Positions 23,766 through 32,008 of a stretch of DNA of 64,000 nt are shown piece by piece. Location of the stretch: the NCBI GenBank assembly GCA_016177705.1, contig JACOUT010000008.1, positions 62,001-126,000 on the forward strand, read 5' to 3'. The stretch's first letter is position 1; the number at the start of each line of letters is the position of its first letter. Source of the stretch: Deltaproteobacteria bacterium. GTDB lineage: Bacteria > Myxococcota > UBA727 > VGSZ01. The notes under the pieces are model-generated. The model saw only the letters and a list, made by a program, of their open reading frames with translations. It was not told where the DNA came from and did not search any database. Made by a program: the position numbers and the translations under genes.

Positions 23766-24623
23766 ATGCTGCTGCGCCACCTCACCCTGGTCGCCACGCT
23801 GATCGCCGGCCTGCTGTCGCAGGTGGCGTTGGCAGCACCACTCTCGGGCACCTACTGGTCGCCGCTCGGGCCGCTCACCGTCGTCGAGAAGGACGGAGCG
23901 GTGAGCGCGCGCATCGTCGACGCCAAGAAGAACCCGTGCGGCTTGGCCAAGGGGACCGTGGTGCTCGAGGGCTCGCGCCTCGACGACTCGGTGGTCGGCA
24001 CCTTCACCGCCTGCAAGGTGGGCGAGGGCTGCAGCGGCGCGACGCAGGGCTCGGCCATGCTGTTGGTCACCAAGAATGGCGCCACGCTGTCGGGCGCGGT
24101 GCACCTCGACGCCGGCACCTGCAAGACCGTGCTCGGCGGCGACAGCATCGTGCTCAAGAAGGGCAAGGGCCCGTCGGGGACCAAGCCGACCACGCCCGTC
24201 GTCGACAAGACGCCGCCGCGGCTGCGCGCCGAGAAGCTGGCGGCTGACGCGTTCACCAAGTACCAGGAGGACGGCAACGCCGAGACCGCGCGTGCCAGCT
24301 TCGTCGAGGCCACCAAGGTCGACCCGAGCTACGCCGAGGGCTACATCGGCGTGGGCATGACCTACAAGGCGCGCGATCGACTCGACGAGGCGCTCGACTG
24401 GTACAAGAAGGCGCTCGAGGCAAACCCGGCCGTCGGCGACGCCTACTACAACATCGGCTGCGTCTATGCCGTGCGCGGCGACAAGGAGCAGGCGCTCCGC
24501 TACTTGCGCATCGCGCTGCTCAACGGCTACGTGCAGCTCGATACGCTGCTGACCGACCCCGACTTGAAGGGCCTGGCCGGCGACCCGCAGTTCGAGAAGC
24601 TCAAGGTTGGGCAGACCGACTGA
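23766..24623 (+). CDS. Exported TPR protein
   Basis: The 285-residue product has a signal peptide (MLLRHLTLVATLIAGLLSQVALAA). It has an N-terminal beta domain of about 120 residues ('PLSGTYWSPLGPLTVVEKDGAVSARIVD...', three Cys) and a C-terminal helical region with about three tetratricopeptide repeats (AEGYIGVGMTYKARDRLDEALDWYKKALEANPA, GDAYYNIGCVYAVRGDKEQALRYLRIAL). It presumably scaffolds periplasmic proteins. It follows the nucleotidase gene after 8 bp, so they likely share a transcript, although TACGCT lies 10 nt before the ATG. It converges with the acyltransferase gene. Confidence 0.8.
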   Translation: MLLRHLTLVATLIAGLLSQVALAAPLSGTYWSPLGPLTVVEKDGAVSARIVDAKKNPCGLAKGTVVLEGSRLDDSVVGTFTACKVGEGCSGATQGSAMLLVTKNGATLSGAVHLDAGTCKTVLGGDSIVLKKGKGPSGTKPTTPVVDKTPPRLRAEKLAADAFTKYQEDGNAETARASFVEATKVDPSYAEGYIGVGMTYKARDRLDEALDWYKKALEANPAVGDAYYNIGCVYAVRGDKEQALRYLRIALLNGYVQLDTLLTDPDLKGLAGDPQFEKLKVGQTD

Positions 24624-24638
24624 CGTCGCTGTGGCGGC

Positions 24639-25727
24639 TCACCGCAGCCGCGCCTTGAGCTTGAGGAAGGGCTGCTCGATCAGCCGATGGCTGAGTGCCG
24701 CCGCGCCGAGGGTCAGCGCGAGATACAGCGCCGTGCGCAGGCCGAAGTCGAGGTAGCGGCTCGCGGTCGACAGCCCCGGCGTCAAGATATCCCAGACGAA
24801 GAGCCTGACGGCGATGTGATAGAGATAGACGCCGTAGGAGACCCTGCCAATGTAGACCATTGGTCGGCTGGCGAGCAGCGCGGTCACGCGGTCCGGTGTG
24901 CCGTACCACAGCATGGTGACGGCGAGCGCGAAGGCCGCGGCCAGGAACACCAGCGCCCAGGACTTGAGCTCGAGATCGGTGAGCACCTGCCGGCTGCGCA
25001 GGGCGGTCAGCACCGCGACCGCGAGCACGATGGCCGCGAGCAGCGTGTTGCGCACGCGCACGGAGCCGAGCCAGGCGGGGCGCGGCCACGAGGACGCGGT
25101 GAGGGCTGCGGCGCAACCGAGCACGATGCCGATGCCGCGCGTCGGCAGCAGCGCCTCAAGGTCCTCGGGCGCGCCGAGCGCGCGGCGCACCAGCACCGCC
25201 GCGACCGCGAACCACGCTACCAGCCATGCCCGACGCCAGCGCAGCGCCACCCCGAGGACCAGGGGCCAGACCAGGTAGAACTGTTCCTCGACCGCGAGCG
25301 ACCACAGGTGCAGCGAGAGGTGTTGGTGTTCCCAGATGCCGCCCTTTGGTAGATAGTTGATGAAGTAACACCAGAGCGAGGCGACATACGACGACGGCGA
25401 CCAGCCTTCGTGTGACTTCAGCGTCTCGGGGTGGAGCGCTATCGCGACCGTCAGCGCCCCGGCGTAGAGCCAAGAGGCGGGCATCAGGCGCAGGAAGCGC
25501 CGTCCCCAGAACTTGGGCAGGCTGATGCGCCCGTGCTTTCGGTGCTCCTGCACGAGCAGGGTGGTGATCAAGAAGCCGCTCAGCACGAAGAAGAGGTCGA
25601 CGCCGAGCCAGCCGAGATCGGCGCCGGGCGCACCGCAGTGCACCAGCATGACCGCGACCACCGCGATGGTGCGCACGCCGTCGAGGCTGTCGACGCGATC
25701 TGCGCTCACCGTCGGACCTGTCGACAT
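24639..25727 (-). CDS. Acyltransferase 3 (OafA/YrhL) family membrane protein
   Basis: This is a 362-residue integral membrane acyltransferase with about ten TM segments. Family landmarks are SLDGVRTIAVVAVMLVHC (catalytic His region), GVDLFFVLSGFLITTLLVQE, KFWGRRFLRLMPASW, LWSLAVEEQFYLVWP and ASRPMVYIGRVSYGVYLYHI. Such proteins move acetyl or other acyl groups onto LPS O-antigen, peptidoglycan or secreted glycans. Start ATG has TAGGCT 8 nt upstream. Confidence 0.92.
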   Translation of the reverse strand: MSTGPTVSADRVDSLDGVRTIAVVAVMLVHCGAPGADLGWLGVDLFFVLSGFLITTLLVQEHRKHGRISLPKFWGRRFLRLMPASWLYAGALTVAIALHPETLKSHEGWSPSSYVASLWCYFINYLPKGGIWEHQHLSLHLWSLAVEEQFYLVWPLVLGVALRWRRAWLVAWFAVAAVLVRRALGAPEDLEALLPTRGIGIVLGCAAALTASSWPRPAWLGSVRVRNTLLAAIVLAVAVLTALRSRQVLTDLELKSWALVFLAAAFALAVTMLWYGTPDRVTALLASRPMVYIGRVSYGVYLYHIAVRLFVWDILTPGLSTASRYLDFGLRTALYLALTLGAAALSHRLIEQPFLKLKARLR

Positions 25728-25735
25728 GGGCCGCC

Positions 25736-25741
25736 AGCCTA
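25736..25741 (-). promoter_or_regulatory. -10-like TAGGCT before the acyltransferase
   Basis: Minus strand TAGGCT-N8-ATG. It overlaps the stop codon of the upstream DMT-transporter gene. Confidence 0.35.
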
Positions 25742-26629
25742 TCGCCCGGCCTCGGTCGGTGCACGTTCGACGGCGATGGGCGCACGCGAGAACAGCAGGC
25801 CGACGCCGAGCAGCACGAGCGCGCTGCCGGCGAGCGTCTTCATCCCCGGCCGCTCGTTGAGCACCAGCCACGCGACGGCCGTCGCGATCACCGGCTCGCC
25901 CAGGATGGCGCCGGAGACGAAGGCGGCCGGCAGGCGCTTGAGCGCGGCGTTGAGCGCGGTCTGCCCGATGACGGTCGGCAGGAGCGCGAGCGCCAACAGC
26001 GCCGGCCAACTCGCGTGTGCGGCATACAGCGGCGAGTCGGTGAGCAGGCAGCAGAGCGCGAGCGTGGCAGCCGCCGCCAACGACACCACCGCGGAGAAGG
26101 CGAGTGTGTCCACGCCTCGGTCGACACGGCGCGCGACGATCGGGTACGCCGCGATGACGGCGGCGCCCGCGAGCGCCAACAGGTTGCCGACGAGCGGCTG
26201 CCCGCCCGCGCCCGCGTCGCCAGGCAGGTCGAGCCCGATGACGACGCTGCCACCGACCGCGACACCGATGCCGATGAGGCCGCGCGCCGGCGTGCGCTCA
26301 CCGAGCAGCGCCCAGGCGAGCGCGGCGACGAACACCGGCTGCACGCAGACGAGCACGGTGCTCGCGGCCACCGTGGTCATGCCGAGCGAGGCGAACCAGA
26401 GCGCGAAGTGGACGCCGAGCACGGCGCCGCAGACCAGCGCGCGTCGCAGGTCGGGTCCGCGCGGCAGCGGCCTGCGCCAGGCGGAAGCGACGGCGAGCAG
26501 CACCACGCCCCCGATGAGCGTGCGCAGGAAGGCCGCGGTCACCGGCGGGGCGTGGGCCAGGCGGATCAGTGGCGCGGCCGCGCCCACCGAGAGCACGCCG
26601 AGCGCCAGCAGGGCGTGAGCGCGGCGCAC
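25739..26629 (-). CDS. EamA/DMT-superfamily transporter
   Basis: The 296-residue product has ten TM helices in two EamA halves (about 5-135 and 148-285). GVHFALWFASLGMTTVAASTVLVCVQPVFVAALAWALLGER and the second-half LNAALKRLPAAFVSGAILGEPVIATAVAWLVLNERP are characteristic. It is probably a drug/metabolite exporter; substrate unknown. The GTG start is chosen because the protein begins directly with TM1 (RRAHALLALGVLSVGAAAPL). It lies 19 bp downstream of the large lipoprotein gene. Confidence 0.88.
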   Translation of the reverse strand: MRRAHALLALGVLSVGAAAPLIRLAHAPPVTAAFLRTLIGGVVLLAVASAWRRPLPRGPDLRRALVCGAVLGVHFALWFASLGMTTVAASTVLVCVQPVFVAALAWALLGERTPARGLIGIGVAVGGSVVIGLDLPGDAGAGGQPLVGNLLALAGAAVIAAYPIVARRVDRGVDTLAFSAVVSLAAAATLALCCLLTDSPLYAAHASWPALLALALLPTVIGQTALNAALKRLPAAFVSGAILGEPVIATAVAWLVLNERPGMKTLAGSALVLLGVGLLFSRAPIAVERAPTEAGR

Positions 26630-26648
26630 CCCGTTGCCCCCAGGATGA

Positions 26649-28310
26649 CTATTGCGGCGGGATGACGTCGAGCGTGACGATGGTCTGGCCGTTCTGGCCC
26701 GTGTGCGTGACGACGACGTTGACCAACTGCGCGCTCGGCCCGACGTCGGCGCCCGCGCCCACCTCGTCGTACGAGATGACGATGTCGCCGTGCTCGCCGG
26801 GCGCCAGCGCGGCGTCCGTGATGGCCGCAGCGGTGTAGTCGTCGGCGATGGTGCCGACACCGCCGTCGTCGATGGCGACATTCGTGATGTTGACGGTGGC
26901 GTCGCCGGTGTTGGTCAGGCGCAGCGTGATCTCGCCCGCCCAGGTGGTGTGGTCGCCCGCGGTGCCGGTGGCGACCAGACAGGCGTCGGCCGGCGCCGGG
27001 GCCGGGCAGACGTCGTCTGCCGAGGACACCGAGGGCGCGATGGCGCCGAGCGCGCCGGCCAGGATCTGCGCGGAGAAGGTGGCGTCGCCGAGGATGTTCG
27101 ACTGAAGCGCGAGCACGGCGGTGCCCGGGATGGTGGCGGTGCCCGCCACCGGCGCCCACGTGACGGAGATAACGCGCTCGTCGTCGCCACCGTCGCGCGC
27201 GTCGCTCGGCGCCAGCACGAAGCCGTCGCCCTCGTCGGTGCCGTCGACGGTGGTGACGTTGCACGCGAGCGTGGCCGGCGGCAGCGCGTTGTCGTCAGGC
27301 GCGCCGGTGCAGCGCGCCTCGCAGGTGCCGTCGGCTTCGAGGTCGATGCACGAGATGTTGACGCTGGCCGAGGAGGTACCGAAGTTGCTGATGCGCACGT
27401 CGATGGTGGCGCTGTCGCCCTCGGCCACCGTGCCGAAGTTGATGGGCGAGGGCACGATGCCGATGCCGACGTCGGAGCCGAAGCCCGACAGCGGCACCGA
27501 CAACGAGCCGCCGGGCGCGCCATCGCTCTCGAGCGCGTCCGACAGGATCATCAGCTCGTCGACGTCGGCGCCGACGGCGCTCGGCGTGTAGCGCACGTCG
27601 ACAATCAGCGTGTTGTCGTTGCCGCTCGGGGCGCCGCAGTCGGTCGAGCGGCCGGCCAGCACGGTCCAGGGAGGGCCGACTTGCTCGGTGGTGCCGCGCC
27701 GCACCGTCTCGACGGCGAAGTCGGGGTTGGTCTGGTTGAACAGGATCTGGTCGATCAACAGGTCGGCCGTGCCCTCGTTGATGATGGTGACGCTGGCGAT
27801 GGTGCCGGTCTGCTCGGCCTGGGTGGCGCCGAAGTCGAGCAGCGTGCACGGCGTGAGCGCGCCGCCCTCGGCATCGGTGCACTCGCTCCGCGCGGTGGGG
27901 CCGGCCGCGTCGGTCAACAGGGCGGTGACCGTGCCTCGCAGCATGCCTTCGTCGTCGGGGTCGTTCGACTGCAGCTCGATGCGCGCCGACTGGCGATCGC
28001 CGCTCTCGCCGTTGGCCACGTACTCGAGGATCAAATCTTCGCGCGCGCCCAGCTCGACCAGCGTGGGGATCTTGGTCATTTCCCACTCGCCGTCGACGTC
28101 GGTGAGCGAGCCGCCGTTGACGTCGAGGTCGCTCCGGCCCGAGTTGACCACCTGGAGGATCGCCTGGCACTCCTGCCCGATGGTGAGCGGCCCGAAGTCG
28201 AAGATGGGCGGGTCGATGGAGCCCTGCGGTGCCACGTTGCCGAGGTCTTCACAGTCGCGGCAGGCGGCGGCGAGCACGAGCAGGCAGAGGGCGAGGGACA
28301 GGCGCGTCAT
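26649..28310 (-). CDS. Large lipoprotein with choice-of-anchor-D/ASH-like beta domains
   Basis: The 553-residue product has a signal peptide with lipobox LAAAC, followed by RDCEDL. Several Ig-like domains of the ASPM-SPD2-Hydin / 'choice-of-anchor D' type follow: PPIFDFGPLTIGQECQAILQVVNSGRSDLDV, TLLDFGATQAEQTGTIASVTIINEGTADLLI, SPINFGTVAEGDSATIDVRISNFG and LRLTNTGDATVNITNVAI. Ten or more Cys could form disulfides. It is predicted to be surface-anchored; function unknown. Start ATG with TACACC 7 nt upstream. Confidence 0.8.
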   Translation of the reverse strand: MTRLSLALCLLVLAAACRDCEDLGNVAPQGSIDPPIFDFGPLTIGQECQAILQVVNSGRSDLDVNGGSLTDVDGEWEMTKIPTLVELGAREDLILEYVANGESGDRQSARIELQSNDPDDEGMLRGTVTALLTDAAGPTARSECTDAEGGALTPCTLLDFGATQAEQTGTIASVTIINEGTADLLIDQILFNQTNPDFAVETVRRGTTEQVGPPWTVLAGRSTDCGAPSGNDNTLIVDVRYTPSAVGADVDELMILSDALESDGAPGGSLSVPLSGFGSDVGIGIVPSPINFGTVAEGDSATIDVRISNFGTSSASVNISCIDLEADGTCEARCTGAPDDNALPPATLACNVTTVDGTDEGDGFVLAPSDARDGGDDERVISVTWAPVAGTATIPGTAVLALQSNILGDATFSAQILAGALGAIAPSVSSADDVCPAPAPADACLVATGTAGDHTTWAGEITLRLTNTGDATVNITNVAIDDGGVGTIADDYTAAAITDAALAPGEHGDIVISYDEVGAGADVGPSAQLVNVVVTHTGQNGQTIVTLDVIPPQ

Positions 28311-28317
28311 GCCGGGC

Positions 28318-28346
28318 GGTGTACCAGCCGCTCGCAGGGCTGCCAA
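28318..28346 (-). promoter_or_regulatory. Promoter of the choice-of-anchor-D lipoprotein gene
   Basis: Minus strand: TTGGCA (28346-28341), 17-nt spacer, TACACC (28323-28318), then 7 nt to the ATG. The -35 box matches consensus at five of six positions. Confidence 0.55.
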
Positions 28347-28407
28347 TGCGCCCACGCATGCGCTGCCGGGCTTGCGCACGGGCGCTGGCGCTCGACCACC
28401 GAGGTGC

Positions 28408-28413
28408 TAATGG
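28408..28413 (+). promoter_or_regulatory. -10-like TAATGG before pyk
   Basis: TAATGG-N6-ATG(28420), leaderless-type. No Shine-Dalgarno is visible. Confidence 0.4.
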
Positions 28414-28419
28414 CGCCTG

Positions 28420-29856
28420 ATGCGACGCGCCAAGATCGTCTGCACGCTCGGCCCCTCTTCCTGCACGCCCGAGGCGATCGAGGCGCTGATCGGCGCGGGC
28501 ATGGACGTGGCGCGGCTCAACTTCAGCCACGGCGACCACGACTTCCACCGCTCCATGGTCAACCGCATCCGCGCGGCCTCGACCAAGCTGAACAAGCCGG
28601 TGGCGATCCTGCAGGACCTGCAGGGCCCGAAGATCCGTTGCCTGACGATGGAGGGCGGCGCCATCGAGCTGAAGGAGGGCGCGCGCACCACCATCACCGT
28701 CGACGACGTGGTCGGCACGGCGGAGCGCTTCGGCACGCTCTACAAGGCGCTGCCGCGCGACGTCTCGGTGGACGAGCACGTGCTGCTCGACGACGGCAAC
28801 ATCTCGTTGCGCGTGCTGTCCAAGACCGACCGGGACGTGGTGTGCCAGGTGGTGCACGGCGGCGTGCTCAAGGACAAGAAGGGCATCAACCTGCCCGACA
28901 CCAAGGTGTCGGCGCCGTCCTTGACCGACAAGGACATCAGGGACGCTCACTTCGGCGCCGAGGTGGGCGTCGACGCGGTGGCGTTGTCGTTCGTCCGCAC
29001 CAGGAATGACGTGCGCATGTTGCGCCGCGAGCTGGCGCAGACCAAGAGCCGCCCCATCGTCATCGCCAAGATCGAGAAGCCGCAGGCCATCGAGCAGATT
29101 GAGGGCATCCTCGAGGAGTCCGACGGCGTCATGGTGGCGCGCGGCGACCTCGGCGTCGAGATGCCGACCGAGAAGGTGCCGACCCTGCAGAAGATGCTGG
29201 TCGAGCAGGCCAACCGACGCGGCAAGATCGTCATCGTCGCAACGCAGATGCTCGAGAGCATGATCACGAACGCGCGCCCGACCCGCGCCGAGGCGAGCGA
29301 CGTCGCGAACGCCGTGCTCGACGGCGCCGACGCGGTCATGCTGTCGGCCGAGACCGCCAGCGGCAAGCACCCGGAGCTGGTGGTGCAGACCATGGCGCGC
29401 ATCGTGCTCGAGGCCGAGCAGAGCGAGCGCGCGCGCTACGTCAAGCTCGACTTCCTCGCCGCCACCGAGGCGCAGGACTTCCAAAACGCGGTCAGCCAGG
29501 CGGGCGTGCGCGCGGCGCACGAGCTGCACGCCGCCGCCATCGTGGTCTTCTCGACGACGGGCAGCACCGCCCGTCTGGTGTCCGATTACCGGCCGCGCGT
29601 GCCGATCCTGGCACTGGTGCCGAGCCCGACCGAGCAGCGGCGCCTGGCGTTCGCCTGGGGTGTGAAGGCCGACGCCATCGAGGTGCCCAAATCCGTCGAC
29701 GAGCTGCTGGCCATCGCCGACCAACGGCTTGAAGACCGCGGCGTCGCCGCCCACTCGGACACCGTGGTGATGCTCTACAAGCAGCCGCTGCAGTCGAGCC
29801 AGCGCACCAACACGCTGCTGCTGCACGTGGTGGGCGCGGGGCGCTCGCGCGCGTGA
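28420..29856 (+). CDS. pyk: Pyruvate kinase
   Basis: The 478-residue glycolytic enzyme transfers phosphate from PEP to ADP. Key motifs are RRAKIVCTLGPSS (N-term), MDVARLNFSHG (active-site Arg), QDLQGPKIR, the signature IVIAKIEKPQAIEQI with the catalytic Lys (about 205-219), and MVARGDLGVEMP (metal-binding Asp). The B domain (about 70-165) and the C-terminal allosteric domain are complete. Length is normal. An 89-bp gap precedes ompH. Confidence 0.96.
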   Translation: MRRAKIVCTLGPSSCTPEAIEALIGAGMDVARLNFSHGDHDFHRSMVNRIRAASTKLNKPVAILQDLQGPKIRCLTMEGGAIELKEGARTTITVDDVVGTAERFGTLYKALPRDVSVDEHVLLDDGNISLRVLSKTDRDVVCQVVHGGVLKDKKGINLPDTKVSAPSLTDKDIRDAHFGAEVGVDAVALSFVRTRNDVRMLRRELAQTKSRPIVIAKIEKPQAIEQIEGILEESDGVMVARGDLGVEMPTEKVPTLQKMLVEQANRRGKIVIVATQMLESMITNARPTRAEASDVANAVLDGADAVMLSAETASGKHPELVVQTMARIVLEAEQSERARYVKLDFLAATEAQDFQNAVSQAGVRAAHELHAAAIVVFSTTGSTARLVSDYRPRVPILALVPSPTEQRRLAFAWGVKADAIEVPKSVDELLAIADQRLEDRGVAAHSDTVVMLYKQPLQSSQRTNTLLLHVVGAGRSRA

Positions 29857-29945
29857 CTTCCGTTTTCCCCATGCCCTGCTAGGGTGCTGAATCTTTTCGA
29901 TCGGTCCTCGTCACACTTGGTAGCGCTGTCCTCGTCGGAGATCCC

Positions 29946-30458
29946 ATGCGTATGCTGGTCGCCGCTCTGCTCCTGTCCTTGTCCACCCCCGCCCTGGCCG
30001 AAGACGTCAAGCTCGGCTTCGTGGACTTGCAGCGCGCGCTCAACGAGGTTGACGAGGGCGCGTCCGCCAAGAAGGCGCTCAAGAAGGAATTCGACGAGAA
30101 GCAGAAGACGCTCGACGCCAAGCAGAACGAGCTGAAGGCGTTGAAAGACGAGCTCGACTCGCGCGGCACCATGATGAAGCCCGAGGTCAAGCAGGAGAAG
30201 CTGAACGACCTGCAGAAGCGTCTGCTCGAGACGCAGCAGCTCTACTTCCAGTTGCAGCAGGAGCTGTCCAAGCGCGAGGGAGAGGCCACGGCCGAGATCT
30301 TCAAGAAGATGGGCGTGATCCTGCAGACCATGGGCGAGGAGCAGGGCTTCTCCATGATCGTGGAGAAGAGCGCGGTGGTGTACGCCAAGCCCTCGCTCGA
30401 CGTCACCAACGAGTTGATCCGGCGCTACAACGACGCCTACGGCAAGAAGAAGAAGTAG
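29946..30458 (+). CDS. OmpH/Skp-family periplasmic chaperone
   Basis: The 170-residue product has a signal peptide (MRMLVAALLLSLSTPALA), then the OmpH core: VKLGFVDLQRALNEVDEGASAKKALKKEFDEKQKTLD, a long charged coiled coil (about 40-125) and VYAKPSLDVTNELIRRYN. Skp binds unfolded outer-membrane proteins in the periplasm as a trimer. It is followed after 3 nt by lpxD, a conserved pairing in outer-membrane biogenesis operons, though bamA and fabZ/lpxA are not adjacent here. CGGAG precedes the ATG. Confidence 0.9.
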   Translation: MRMLVAALLLSLSTPALAEDVKLGFVDLQRALNEVDEGASAKKALKKEFDEKQKTLDAKQNELKALKDELDSRGTMMKPEVKQEKLNDLQKRLLETQQLYFQLQQELSKREGEATAEIFKKMGVILQTMGEEQGFSMIVEKSAVVYAKPSLDVTNELIRRYNDAYGKKKK

Positions 30459-30461
30459 CGC

Positions 30462-31508
30462 GTGCGGCTCGAAGCGCTCGCCCGCGCCCTCGGTGTCCGT
30501 CTGCTCGGCGACGGTGACCTCGAGGTGACGCGGGTGCGCGCGGTCGACGACGCCGGCGACGGCGAGCTCGGCTTCGCCGCCGCACCCGAGGAGCTGCGCA
30601 CGGCACACACCACCAAGGCGGCAGCGCTGCTGGTCCCCGAGGGCTGGGCCGCCGAGCACGCGCACGAGGCGCCGTGCGCGGTGCTCGCCGCGGAGCACCC
30701 GGCGCGCGCGCTCGCCGCCGCCATCGACGCCCTCTACCCGGCGCCAGCGGCGCCTCGAGGAGTCGACCCTCGCGCCGTCGTGCATGCGGGCGCGCGCCTC
30801 GGGCGCGACGTGGCGGTCGGGCCAGGAGCCGTGGTCGGCCGCGCCGTGCTCGGCGACGGTGTGATCATCGGCCCGCTCGCCTACGTCGCCGACGGCGTCG
30901 TCATTGGCGCGCGCTCGCGCGTGGGCCCGGGCGCGCTCGTGCTCGAGGGCGTGCAGGTGGGCGCCGATGCCCTGATCGGCCCGGGCGCGGTGCTCGGCGA
31001 CGAGGGTTTCGTGTTCGCGCCCCTCGACGACGACGCGCGGCGGGCCAACGTGCCGGTGCGCCACGTCGGTGGCGTGGTGCTCGAGGACGGCGTGGCGGTG
31101 GGCGCCAACACCTGCGTCGATCGCGGCGCGCTGCGCGACACCCACGTGGGCGCGCATGCGCGCATCGACAACCTGGTGCAGCTCGGCCACGACGTGCAGG
31201 TGGGGGCGGACGCGGTGCTGGTCGCGCAGGTCGGCGTCGCCGGCTGGTCGACCATCGGCGCCGGCGCGGTGCTGGCCGGCCAGGCGGGCGTCAAGGAGCG
31301 CACCCGCGTCGGCGAGCGCGCGCGCGTGGGCGGGCAGGCGGGCGTGGTGCACGACGTGGCGGACGGCGCCGCCGTGGCCGGCACGCCGACCATGCCGCAC
31401 CTCGCGTGGCTGAAGGCGATGGTGCGCCTGCAAGGGCTCGACGCGCTCGAGCGGCGCGTGCGCGCGCTCGAGCAGCGGCTCGGCGCGCCGCTAGAGCGCA
31501 GACCGTAG
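30462..31508 (+). CDS. lpxD: UDP-3-O-acylglucosamine N-acyltransferase
   Basis: The 348-residue product is the third enzyme of lipid A synthesis, acyl-ACP dependent. Residues 1-95 form the uridine-binding domain (RLEALARALGVRLLGDGDLEVTRVRAVDDAGDGELGF). From about 100 the hexapeptide left-handed beta-helix follows (VVHAGARLGRDVAVGPGAVVGRAV and repeats). The catalytic His lies in IDNLVQLGHDVQVG (residue about 243, as in E. coli H239). A C-terminal helix (LDALERRVRALEQRL) closes the protein. GTG start 3 nt after ompH indicates coupled translation. Confidence 0.95.
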   Translation: MRLEALARALGVRLLGDGDLEVTRVRAVDDAGDGELGFAAAPEELRTAHTTKAAALLVPEGWAAEHAHEAPCAVLAAEHPARALAAAIDALYPAPAAPRGVDPRAVVHAGARLGRDVAVGPGAVVGRAVLGDGVIIGPLAYVADGVVIGARSRVGPGALVLEGVQVGADALIGPGAVLGDEGFVFAPLDDDARRANVPVRHVGGVVLEDGVAVGANTCVDRGALRDTHVGAHARIDNLVQLGHDVQVGADAVLVAQVGVAGWSTIGAGAVLAGQAGVKERTRVGERARVGGQAGVVHDVADGAAVAGTPTMPHLAWLKAMVRLQGLDALERRVRALEQRLGAPLERRP

Positions 31509-31564
31509 CGCCTGTCACGCGCGCCCGACGCCGCGGCGCCTCGCCCTTGTGGCATGCTCCCCCG

Positions 31565-31993
31565 ATGGCGCTGCTCTCCCGCTTCACCCGCGACACGCGC
31601 TTCGTCGAGGTCACCGGCTGCCCGCTCGGCCCCGCCGGCACCGACGACGAGAGCGCGTGCGCGCGCTGTCCGTACAACGCGCTGCTCGCCGGCAAGCCGC
31701 GCGTGGGCTGCGTGACGTCGACGTCGCCGCAGCAGGTGGCGAACGCGCTCGCGCGGCTGCACAGCATCGACACCGGCGCCCACGCGCGGCTCATCGCCAT
31801 CCTCGAGGCCGAGCAGCACTCGCCCGAGACCACCGGGCTGTCGGCGGGCGACGTCGCCGAGCTCGCTCGCATCGCCACCCGCTGGTCCGCCGTGTGCGGC
31901 AACGACGCCGACGAGCGTCAGGTGGTCGCGATCTTGGCGGGCTTCGCCGAGCGCGCGCGCGCCACCGATGAGCCCGTGCGAGTGCTCGGCTGA
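31565..31993 (+). CDS. Small Cys-motif protein of unknown function
   Basis: The 142-residue product has four N-terminal cysteines (C19, C32, C35, C49; pattern C-x12-C-x2-C-x13-C) and one near residue 110. The spacing could hold zinc or an Fe-S cluster, but no family is recognised. The remainder is helical (SPQQVANALARLHSIDTGAHARLIAILEAEQ). CATGCT ends 6 nt before the ATG. It lies between lpxD and a DHH phosphoesterase gene 15 bp downstream, so it may be co-transcribed with the latter. Confidence 0.6.
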   Translation: MALLSRFTRDTRFVEVTGCPLGPAGTDDESACARCPYNALLAGKPRVGCVTSTSPQQVANALARLHSIDTGAHARLIAILEAEQHSPETTGLSAGDVAELARIATRWSAVCGNDADERQVVAILAGFAERARATDEPVRVLG

Positions 31994-32008
31994 GCCCAGG
32001 AGAGAAGC

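Noticed and set aside
28249..29826. Long open frame antisense to pyruvate kinase (525 codons), and many similar antisense frames elsewhere
   Set aside because: High GC makes stop codons rare in the antisense frames. The products are Arg/His/Ala/Gly-rich, have no recognisable domains, and lie fully opposite well-supported genes.
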